A stretch of 51,206 bases of DNA from Planctomycetota bacterium (GTDB taxonomy: Bacteria; Planctomycetota; Planctomycetia; Planctomycetales; Planctomycetaceae). The stretch covers positions 1 through 51,206 of the forward strand of contig JAQBWV010000009.1 of NCBI GenBank assembly GCA_027624335.1, written 5' to 3'. Both the position numbers and the translations under genes were made by a program. Below, piece after piece: positions 45,776 through 51,206 of this stretch (position 1 is the first letter of the stretch; each line of letters begins with the position of its first letter). The notes below the pieces were generated by a model, which was not told the origin of the DNA, searched no databases, and saw only the letters and a list, made by a program, of their open reading frames with translations.

Positions 45776-45803
45776 CCGGTCGGGTGCAACTCGACCGGTT
45801 TTT
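45776..45803 (+). terminator. Intrinsic terminator placed just before the next ribosome binding site
   Basis: CCGGTCGGG (45776-45784), loop TGCAA, CTCGACCGG (45790-45798), then TTTTT (45799-45803). The AGGAGGG ribosome binding site of the 45819 gene starts only a few bases later, so the hairpin could act as an attenuator between the two genes. Confidence 0.85.
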
Positions 45804-45818
45804 CCAGGAGGGAATGCC

Positions 45819-46100
45819 ATGGCAACCATCAACTCTGCTCGATTTGCAATCGGGCAACTGGTCATCACTCGCGGGGCGGACGCAGCTCTTGAATGGCACG
45901 AAGTGCTATGGGCTTTGTCGCGTCACGCGAGCGGCGACTGGGGCGAAGTGTGTGAAGAAGACTGGCAGTCCAACGACGAGGCACTCGAACTCGGCACGCG
46001 ACTGCTCTCTTCCTACATCAGCCGCTCCGGCGAGAAGTTCTGGATCATCACCGAGCACGACCGCTCGGCCACGACCATCCTGCTTCCGCTGGAGTATTAG
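45819..46100 (+). CDS. Mobile-element-associated small protein (plasmid-related type)
   Basis: 93 residues from ATG 45819, with AGGAGGG about 9 nt upstream. The sequence (FAIGQLVITRGADAALEWHE, then SRHASGDWGEVCEEDWQSND and IITEHDRSATTILLPLEY) matches a family I recall from plasmids and integrative elements, often annotated plasmid-related protein. Function unknown. Its presence supports a mobile origin of this region. Followed by a 12-bp hairpin at 46130. Confidence 0.82.
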   Translation: MATINSARFAIGQLVITRGADAALEWHEVLWALSRHASGDWGEVCEEDWQSNDEALELGTRLLSSYISRSGEKFWIITEHDRSATTILLPLEY

Positions 46101-46129
46101 GCCGCTGGGCCGGTCACATTGAGGTTTTA

Positions 46130-46155
46130 GGCGGGAGGCATGGATGCCTCCCGCC
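46130..46155 (+). promoter_or_regulatory. 12-bp perfect hairpin after the 45819 gene
   Basis: GGCGGGAGGCAT (46130-46141), two bases, ATGCCTCCCGCC (46144-46155). No T-run follows. A second candidate hairpin in the same gap overlaps GCCGCTGGGCCGG near 46100-46112. Confidence 0.8.
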
Positions 46156-46304
46156 GCAGAGGTTCCGTTCGGCATCCATTCGATCCGAAATTCGGCCCCG
46201 CGCCGATGGTCACCAGAACAAGGCCATCAGCGGGGGAACCGGAAACCGGCGGGCAGCCCTCAGGAAGTACTGCCCGTTGTTAATCAAGCAATGGAGAGAA
46301 TGAC

Positions 46305-46661
46305 ATGAAAAATGACATCAATGCAAACGGAACATCTGCAAAGCGGATTGTTGAACCTCAATTCGTTGCAGGGGCCGGAGATCTGCTGGCCTTCCTGGCA
46401 CCGGACTCCCGCAGCGAACGAGGGCAGTTCACTTTCGGAGTTTTTCCGAAAGGCCTTTCGCTGCCCGTTTACGGGAAGCGTGCCGAACTGGCTCTTCCGG
46501 AGTTCAACGAATGCGACATCGCTGACATGGTGAGGCTGGCTCACGCGTTGGCATACGTCGTTGCGGAGAATCCCAGGACTGCGACAGACATGCGAAATGA
46601 CCTTGGTTGTCTCGCGTCGTGCCTGAATCACGTTTTTACGAATCCGCTGAAGACCAACTGA
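46305..46661 (+). CDS. Hypothetical accessory protein
   Basis: 118 residues from ATG 46305, with GGAGAG about 7 nt upstream. Soluble, mixed alpha/beta (FGVFPKGLSLPVYGKRAELA, then DIADMVRLAHALAYVVAENP). No family recognised. It is preceded by about 200 bases with one hairpin and followed by two further hairpins (46669-46747). Confidence 0.75.
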   Translation: MKNDINANGTSAKRIVEPQFVAGAGDLLAFLAPDSRSERGQFTFGVFPKGLSLPVYGKRAELALPEFNECDIADMVRLAHALAYVVAENPRTATDMRNDLGCLASCLNHVFTNPLKTN

Positions 46662-46668
46662 CACACGC

Positions 46669-46747
46669 TCCAACGGCCCGACTACGGATGGTCGCGTTGG
46701 AGTCATTCCATCGGGTGCGTTGCCGTCAATTTCGCCGGCAACGCACC
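46669..46747 (+). promoter_or_regulatory. Two successive hairpins after the 46305 gene
   Basis: CTCCAACG (46669-46676) pairs with CGTTGGAG (46695-46702), and GGTGCGTTGCCG (46714-46725) pairs perfectly with CGGCAACGCACC (46736-46747). Neither has a clear T-run. They fill most of the gap before the next ribosome binding site. Confidence 0.75.
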
Positions 46748-46800
46748 ACATTGAAAACAACACCGGCACAGGTGTGCCGACCAAACAAACCAGGAGGAAC

Positions 46801-47274
46801 ATGACAACAACAACAAACGAAATGTTATGCGAATGCGGATGTGAACTCGAAGTGATTGATAGCTTCGAGTCGAGTTCGACAACGCGATGCCAGACATGCG
46901 GGCTCTATAGCCTCTTGATCCGGCATCCGCGATTTCAGCAGTTGATTCTGCTGACGGACTTTCACCTCAAGCGAGGCCACGGTCCCAATCAGCGACCACT
47001 GACCAATCTGTCGATGGCTACTCAACTCGTTGAGTGTCTCGTCAGGGACGCATGGCCCTCATACGCGACGGTGGTCGATTTTGGCATCGACCGATCATCG
47101 CATCTGGGAGCTCTGCAGTTCGCTGTCAGAAACGGGGTCACGGCCTACGACCTCGACCGAGTCATGGGCGATGGCCCGGCCATCACTCAGCTAGTCCGGT
47201 CAATTCCGGGACAGCCCTATGGCGCGATCAAGTTCAAGACGGCCTACCAGGGGCTCGCTGCATTCGAACTATGA
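46801..47274 (+). CDS. Small zinc-ribbon protein
   Basis: 157 residues from ATG 46801, with AGGAGGAAC directly upstream; an in-frame start at 46720 is less likely. The N-terminal CECGCELEV...RCQTCGLYS carries Cys pairs typical of a zinc ribbon (CxC/CxxC). The rest is soluble with no known domain (QLVECLVRDAWPSYATVVDF). Function unknown; part of the accessory array. Confidence 0.75.
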   Translation: MTTTTNEMLCECGCELEVIDSFESSSTTRCQTCGLYSLLIRHPRFQQLILLTDFHLKRGHGPNQRPLTNLSMATQLVECLVRDAWPSYATVVDFGIDRSSHLGALQFAVRNGVTAYDLDRVMGDGPAITQLVRSIPGQPYGAIKFKTAYQGLAAFEL

Positions 47275-47341
47275 CCATTGCGGTGTCACGTGGCCTGTCA
47301 CCACACGACCCGCAACGAGCCGGATTTCTGATTCAGCTCAC

Positions 47342-47376
47342 TCCGCTCCGTGGTGGACTCTTACGAGTCTGCCACG
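47342..47376 (+). promoter_or_regulatory. Imperfect hairpin after the 46801 gene
   Basis: CCGTGG..GACTC pairs with GAGTC..CCACGG around TTAC, with an internal 2-nt mismatch, shortly before the next gene. ACTTTTG follows, so weak termination is possible. Confidence 0.45.
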
Positions 47377-47435
47377 GGGCAACTTTTGACTCACACAAAT
47401 CAAACTCGCATTCATGACCAGCCCATGGCAATTCA

Positions 47436-47687
47436 ATGAAATCAACAATCGTCCACGAAGTTCGCCGAGGCACGATCACGGCCCGCATCCGACGATCCCG
47501 AACACGCAGCGGCCCTCGGCACACCGTTTCCGTCGTCCGACTGTTTCGCAACGGCGACCACTGGAAGGAATCCACTCGCTTCGGCCGCGACGACATTCCA
47601 GTCGTTCGGCTTGTGCTCGACCTGGCTCACACATGGGTTCTCGAATCACAGAACCAACAGCAGCAGACGTCGAGCGAGGCAACATGA
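47436..47687 (+). CDS. Small accessory protein, GDHWK/GRDD family, copy 2
   Basis: 83 residues. The core VRLFRNGDHWKESTRFGRDD then IPVVRLVLDLAHTWVLE is clearly homologous to the protein at 45507; both also share stretches at the DNA level such as GGCGACCACTGGAAGGA. The N-terminus is more basic here (VRRGTITARIRRSRTRSG). The stop overlaps the next ATG by 4 nt (ATGA), starting a translationally coupled chain. Function unknown. Confidence 0.8.
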   Translation: MKSTIVHEVRRGTITARIRRSRTRSGPRHTVSVVRLFRNGDHWKESTRFGRDDIPVVRLVLDLAHTWVLESQNQQQQTSSEAT

Positions 47688-47878
47688 GCAAACAGTGGTA
47701 CGCAGCGTGTTCGAAATGCTCAGCCAAGTGGTTCAGTCCCGAACCTATTGCCGAGTGTCCGCGTTGCGGAGGCCAGCCACTGCCAGCCGAACGGCGAACC
47801 GTTCCGTGGATGAAACAACGGAATGAAACCGACGAAACACAGCCCACGAATCTGAAGTCCGAAAAACATCCCGAATGA
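47684..47878 (+). CDS. Small rubredoxin-like zinc-ribbon protein
   Basis: 64 residues from ATG 47684, overlapping the previous stop by 4 nt. Two Cys pairs, CSKCSAKW and CPRCGG, form a zinc ribbon; the C-terminus is polar and probably disordered (QRNETDETQPTNLKSEKHPE). Its own stop overlaps the ATG of the MT-A70 gene by 4 nt. Probably a DNA/RNA-binding or protein-binding accessory of the methyltransferase, by position only. Confidence 0.75.
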   Translation: MSKQWYAACSKCSAKWFSPEPIAECPRCGGQPLPAERRTVPWMKQRNETDETQPTNLKSEKHPE

Positions 47879-48477
47879 CACACACTCCGCAAGACAACAG
47901 GACTGAAGGTCAGCCGACAGGTCGTCGACCGGGAATCGTGCGCAGCCTGACGGAAGTCATTGCACTCGGGCACCGATACTCGACGGTCTACGCGGATCCG
48001 CCATGGCAGTACTCGAATTCGTCATCGCGCGGTGCCGCGGTTAATCACTACAGCACGATGACTGTCGCGGACATCTGCAATGAGCCAGTTGCTCAACTCG
48101 TGACAGACATTGCCCATCTGCATCTGTGGACGACGAACGCCTTCCTCCGCGAGGCGTTCGACGTCATCGATGCCTGGGGATTCACATACAAGTCGTGCCT
48201 GATCTGGATCAAGCCTCAACTCGGCATGGGCAACTACTGGCGCGTCTCGCACGAATACCTGCTGCTCGGCACTCGTGGTTCGATGCCATTCCTCGACCGC
48301 ACCTGCCGAAGCTGGGTTCTCGAACGCCGGACGGTTCACAGCCGCAAACCGTACCGCGTCCGCGAACTCATCGAACAAGTCAGCCCCGGCCCCTACCTGG
48401 AACTCTACGGCCGTGAAGAAATCCCCCAATCCCAATGGACCGTCTATGGCAACCAGGTCGAAAGGCGGCTCTTTTGA
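47875..48477 (+). CDS. MT-A70 family adenine-specific DNA methyltransferase
   Basis: 200 residues. Motif IV D41PPW44 (YSTVYADPPWQYSN) is diagnostic of the MT-A70 branch of N6-adenine methyltransferases. Further family blocks are HLHLWTTNAFL, YKSCLIWIKP, the SAM-site region HEYLLLGTRG and the C-terminal VSPGPYLELYGR. Such enzymes in phages and mobile elements methylate adenine in DNA, often to evade host restriction. No restriction nuclease is seen nearby. Translationally coupled at both ends (ATGA before, TTGA after). Confidence 0.9.
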   Translation: MTHTPQDNRTEGQPTGRRPGIVRSLTEVIALGHRYSTVYADPPWQYSNSSSRGAAVNHYSTMTVADICNEPVAQLVTDIAHLHLWTTNAFLREAFDVIDAWGFTYKSCLIWIKPQLGMGNYWRVSHEYLLLGTRGSMPFLDRTCRSWVLERRTVHSRKPYRVRELIEQVSPGPYLELYGREEIPQSQWTVYGNQVERRLF

Positions 48478-48812
48478 CCACTCATTCGGACAAAGCCCTG
48501 GCTGATCCAAATGAAGCCTTTCTCAAGCTGGTGGAACTCTTCGCAATGGTCCCAAAAGACGATCGGGTGAAACTCATGACAATGGCCATCACGAATGGCC
48601 CAACAATCGATTCAGACACTCAACGATGGATCATCGCCGTACGGAATGAGCTGGCCGTGTTCCTGTCGCACGACAGCTTGACGGCTTCACCTTCAGTCAT
48701 CGCTCATCTGGAAGACACACAAACCGATAAGGAAATCGCATTCGCACTCGACTACATGATCAACGAACTGGGCAATGTAACTCCGTCAGAATTCAGCGGA
48801 GATGCACCATAA
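48474..48812 (+). CDS. Hypothetical accessory protein coupled to MT-A70
   Basis: 112 residues starting at TTG 48474, which overlaps the MT-A70 stop (TTGA); AAAGGCGG lies about 5 nt upstream. Mostly helical and soluble (FLKLVELFAMVPKDDRVKLM, then IAFALDYMINELGN). A longer in-frame start at 48435 exists but overlaps MT-A70. Family unknown. Confidence 0.65.
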   Translation: MTTHSDKALADPNEAFLKLVELFAMVPKDDRVKLMTMAITNGPTIDSDTQRWIIAVRNELAVFLSHDSLTASPSVIAHLEDTQTDKEIAFALDYMINELGNVTPSEFSGDAP

Positions 48813-48922
48813 ATGAAAGCTCGAACCGACTGTCTCAGATCGCGCTGTAAGTGCCCGAAATGGAATACCAACACTCGTTGACGAGTAATCAATTGATTTG
48901 CCGGAAAGCATTGGTGTGCCTT

Positions 48923-49330
48923 ATGCCGCGCCCGCAAACGGAGTCGTCTTCTTTCTCGATCGGCCAACTCGCAATGAGATGGAGGGTCGCGGAAAGTCGC
49001 AATCGAGAACTCATCGATGCCGGCTGGATAGCTGGAGTGTTCCGGGTGCCTGCGGCCGGGCGATATCGCGAGACGGTCAAGATTCGAAACGCTTCCATCA
49101 TTGCAATACAGCGTGACTGGTTCGTCGTTCCTGCGACTGCCCGCCCTCCAGAGTCACCACCTTCTATTCGTGCCGAGCACGGCCGAGAGTCCGACGAAAT
49201 CCGCCGGCGCATCGAATTGGTCAGCTTCCAACCGTACCTCGAAATGTACGCCTGCCAGCCATCAACCAAACCGTGCTGGACCGCCTGCGGAAACCAGATC
49301 TCCTGTGTAGTCATTCGGAGAGAGACATGA
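48923..49330 (+). CDS. Chimeric ORF: excisionase-like HTH joined to an MT-A70 C-terminal tail
   Basis: About 135 residues from ATG 48923 (in-frame starts up to 48851 exist). The N-terminal half (SFSIGQLAMRWRVAESRNRE, then GWIAGVFRVPAAGR) looks like a MerR/excisionase-type winged helix-turn-helix. The C-terminal half (SDEIRRRIELVSFQPYLEMY, ending TACGNQ) aligns with the end of the intact MT-A70 protein at 47875 (PYRVRELIEQVSPGPYLELY). The ORF thus appears to be a fusion of a DNA-binding domain with a decayed MT-A70 fragment. It lacks the DPPW motif and cannot be a methyltransferase. Its stop overlaps the DUF1580 start (ATGA). Confidence 0.6.
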   Translation: MPRPQTESSSFSIGQLAMRWRVAESRNRELIDAGWIAGVFRVPAAGRYRETVKIRNASIIAIQRDWFVVPATARPPESPPSIRAEHGRESDEIRRRIELVSFQPYLEMYACQPSTKPCWTACGNQISCVVIRRET

Positions 49331-49647
49331 TTGACATGGAACGCGAGCAACTTGTCTCATTCGCTGAAGCCGCAAGGCGTGTTCCGTCTTCCCGCGTCGG
49401 ACGGCAGCTTCATCCGAATACGATCTGGCGCTGGGCGAAACTAGGTCTCAAGGCAAACAACGGACAACGAGTCCACCTTGAGACAACTCGTCTCGGTGGC
49501 TCCAATTTTACGAGTATTGAAGCACTTGGCCGATTCTTTGCAGCACTTGATCGCAGCAGTGAACCTCAACGTACAGCGACCCGCCAAATGATGGCAAAGG
49601 CTCGGAGTCAGACCGCCGCTGCTAAGCTCGAAGACTATGGATTTTGA
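49327..49647 (+). CDS. DUF1580 DNA-binding (excisionase-like) protein
   Basis: 106 residues from ATG 49327 (ATG 49336 is an alternative), with GGAGAG 6 nt upstream. The core SFAEAARRVPSSRVGRQLHP then NTIWRWAKLGLKANNGQRVH and LETTRLGGSNFTSIEALGRF matches DUF1580, a planctomycete family with a helix-turn-helix like that of excisionases. It ends exactly where the convergent recombinase begins (stops at 49645-49647 and 49648-49650), so the two transcripts overlap tail to tail. It is a candidate regulator of the recombinase and of the 24-bp palindrome upstream of that gene. Confidence 0.85.
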   Translation: MIDMEREQLVSFAEAARRVPSSRVGRQLHPNTIWRWAKLGLKANNGQRVHLETTRLGGSNFTSIEALGRFFAALDRSSEPQRTATRQMMAKARSQTAAAKLEDYGF

Positions 49648-50817
49648 TCAGCCGATCATCGCCATGATCTTCATGGCTTCGTTGAGATTCTTTTCGGCAT
49701 AAATCTCAGTCGTCGATACGGACTGGTGACCAAGAATCAGTCGGGCTGCTTCGATTCCGTACTGGTGGCGAATCTCAGTCGCCGCGTTGTGACGTAGCTG
49801 CCCCGGAGTCCATTTAGGAACTCCGGCTTTTCGGCACGCGCGAGTCACCGCCTGGCAGTACGACTCGTCGTCGTAATGATCCCTCGGAGCCCGGCTGCGG
49901 TATTTTCGAGGATGTTTCTGCCCACGGCTTCTATGCGTCTCTTCGACGGCTTCCTTCGGACTGAAGAGAAACGAGTCGTCCGGTCGCTCCAGCCAGAACT
50001 TCAGAATCTCCTGTGCCTTCGGGCCGAGCGGAACGACTCGATCAATTTCCAGGTGCTCCAGCTTGTGAGCACGCGGAACGTAGAGCCAGACTTCTTCCCG
50101 CCGGTCGATATCTCCGGCCCGCATGATTGTGACTTCGTCCGGTCGCATCCCGGTGATCCGTTGCACTTGAATCATCGCCGCAACCTGCTGAACCACATGT
50201 GGCAGAATGGCCGTCACGTCCTCATCAGGTACCGGTTTGATACGTTCCCGTTCACGCACACGAGAATCCCAGCCCTTGCGGAGGTTTTCGACCGCTTCAA
50301 GTGATTGAAAGACGTCGACGGGCACCAGTTCTTCGGCAACTCCCCAGCGAAACATCCGCTTGATGATTCCGACGTGATCGTTCAAGTAGCGTCGATTAAC
50401 ACCGCCCCGTGCTTCCACCGCATCGGCGATCATCTTCTCTCGGACAGACTTCAGTGCCTTCGGCCCAAACTCCGCGACGGGCAATGAGCCGTAGAGTTCC
50501 TTCAGCGGACGTAGCGACAACCGAATGTGATACTGACGATCGGTAGGCTTGTCGTTCTGAACGTGGACCTTGAGAACATGCCGTTCCCAGAAAAGCAGGG
50601 CCAGTTCATTGATGGACAGAGTTGCGCCCACGACGGGAGAAGAAGGCACCACGGAGCATTGTCCGGCGGTGTGTTCCGCGATCAGCCGGGCATAGCGTTC
50701 CCGGCTTTCCTGAGTCCCATAGACTCCGAGATAATGTTCCCGACCATCCAAGGTCACATAGGCCTGACCGCTGGCCTTGTGGCGACAGTACGAGGGAACT
50801 TTGCGTCGTCGAGACAT
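49648..50817 (-). CDS. Tyrosine recombinase (phage-type integrase)
   Basis: 389 residues from ATG 50817, with AAGGAG about 9 nt upstream; the frame stays open to 50898, but that part spans a 24-bp palindrome. An N-terminal SAM-like/core-binding region (about 50-200) precedes the catalytic domain with R225 (TGMRPDE), Q-L-R342-H343 (first His of the usual HxLRH replaced by Gly339), H364 (LGHQS) and nucleophile Y373 (TEIYAE). The replaced first His is common in planctomycete integrases (inference from memory). It should catalyse integration at the tRNA-Pro-derived site lying about 110 bp from its start. Confidence 0.9.
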   Translation of the reverse strand: MSRRRKVPSYCRHKASGQAYVTLDGREHYLGVYGTQESRERYARLIAEHTAGQCSVVPSSPVVGATLSINELALLFWERHVLKVHVQNDKPTDRQYHIRLSLRPLKELYGSLPVAEFGPKALKSVREKMIADAVEARGGVNRRYLNDHVGIIKRMFRWGVAEELVPVDVFQSLEAVENLRKGWDSRVRERERIKPVPDEDVTAILPHVVQQVAAMIQVQRITGMRPDEVTIMRAGDIDRREEVWLYVPRAHKLEHLEIDRVVPLGPKAQEILKFWLERPDDSFLFSPKEAVEETHRSRGQKHPRKYRSRAPRDHYDDESYCQAVTRACRKAGVPKWTPGQLRHNAATEIRHQYGIEAARLILGHQSVSTTEIYAEKNLNEAMKIMAMIG

Positions 50818-50829
50818 CAATGCGACTCC

Positions 50830-50853
50830 TTTTTCCGTAGTACTACGGAAAAA
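50830..50853. promoter_or_regulatory. 24-bp perfect palindrome at the recombinase start
   Basis: TTTTTCCGTAGT and its exact reverse complement, ACTACGGAAAAA, join with no spacer at 50830-50853. It lies 13 bp upstream of the recombinase ATG (in its transcription direction), overlapping where its ribosome binding site and leader sit. Its size and symmetry fit an operator for a dimeric regulator or a cruciform/hairpin in the leader. Confidence 0.85.
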
Positions 50854-50927
50854 TACGAGCTTTCGAGTCGCACTGTCTTCGGTTGACAGGTAGCACAAGT
50901 CGTGTGCCAGACGTGATTTACGAGAAA

Positions 50928-50969
50928 TCGGGATGACAGGATTTGAACCTGCGACCTCTGCGTCCCGAA
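50928..50969 (-). pseudogene. 3' part of tRNA-Pro(CGG): attachment-site remnant
   Basis: Read on the minus strand, 50969-50928 gives the anticodon loop TTCGGGA (anticodon CGG), the 3' anticodon-stem strand CGCAG, variable AGGTC, T-arm GCAGG-TTCAAAT-CCTGT, acceptor strand CATCCCG and discriminator A. The T-stem pairs correctly. Upstream of the loop the sequence is CTACA instead of the expected CTGCG, and no D-arm or 5' acceptor strand follows, so the tRNA is incomplete. The break at the anticodon loop is typical of integration by tyrosine recombinases into tRNA genes. No second copy was found in the window. Confidence 0.8.
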
Positions 50970-50977
50970 TGTAGCCG

Positions 50978-51206
50978 TGCCGAAGCCGCCAGTAACGCCT
51001 ATCCGATGATGCCGAAATAGGTTACGTGATTCTCGTCGTAGCCACCGGTCTAACAAACAGTCACAAACAATAACAACCGGAGGCAGTATTCCAAGAGTAT
51101 CGTGGTAATGTGGTAGGCCCACGGGCGGTCATTTCAGGGCGGCGGGAATCGAATGCGGGTCCGCATCGACCTAACGATGAATGCAGCCAAGAACTTACGT
51201 CAGGAC
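50978..51206. other. Sequence beyond the tRNA-Pro fragment, with a possible tRNA/tmRNA-end-like piece
   Basis: No gene is recognised. On the minus strand near 51136-51153 the sequence TTCGATTCCCGCCGCCC resembles the T-loop and 3' end of tRNA or tmRNA genes, but the preceding bases do not form a T-stem. A short palindrome, TGCGGGTCCGCA-like, lies next to it. The window ends here. Confidence 0.35.

Overview
The window looks like chromosomal DNA of a planctomycete (Planctomycetota). Pointers are a DUF1592-type planctomycete cytochrome paired with a DUF1552 protein, a haem-WD40 protein, a sulfatase with a predicted signal peptide, long hybrid sensor kinases, a DUF1580 protein and a palindromic intergenic repeat of a type I recall from planctomycete genomes. 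Genus cannot be fixed from sequence reading alone.

Layout. 1-2 kb: a sodium:solute symporter (cut by the window edge) with a small membrane partner. 2.5-6.5 kb: DUF1592/DUF1552 pair with a 1-nt overlap. 7.1-9.2 kb: ApgM-type phosphoglycerate mutase and a TIM-barrel sugar isomerase/epimerase. 9.56 kb: a 43-residue Lys/Ala histone H1-like protein with a strong ribosome binding site and an intrinsic terminator. 9.96-14.2 kb (minus): hybrid kinase followed by a PleD-like diguanylate cyclase response regulator. 14.5-26.5 kb: haem/WD40 protein, polytopic membrane protein, esterase, BamA-like outer-membrane assembly protein, sulfatase and ABC exporter. 27.2-30.2 kb: ExeA-like ATPase with an approximately 700-residue acidic tail. 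30.4-34.3 kb (minus): a second hybrid kinase followed by an HD-GYP response regulator. 34.7-40 kb: small protein, Hanks-type Ser/Thr kinase, GT39-like glycosyltransferase. 40.5-42.5 kb: groES-groEL with a strong terminator.

From about 42.75 kb to the end the window is accessory. An ISKra4-type insertion sequence abuts an orphan coding tail. Then comes a run of very small genes, most with a strong ribosome binding site and many followed by a perfect hairpin. This leads into a translationally coupled chain ending in an MT-A70 adenine methyltransferase, a chimeric HTH/MT-A70-tail ORF, a DUF1580 DNA-binding protein and a convergent tyrosine recombinase. Just beyond the recombinase start lies the 3' part of a tRNA-Pro(CGG) gene, matching the tRNA from the anticodon loop to the discriminator base and then breaking off: a probable attachment-site remnant.

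How parts may work together (inference): the two kinase/c-di-GMP pairs supply a synthesis arm (GGDEF) and a degradation arm (HD-GYP) of cyclic-di-GMP signalling. The accessory region is best read as an integrated element whose recombinase, DUF1580/HTH proteins and a 24-bp palindrome form the integration-control module, with the small-gene array and methyltransferase as cargo. The least explained feature is the small-gene/hairpin array at 44.5-47.7 kb.
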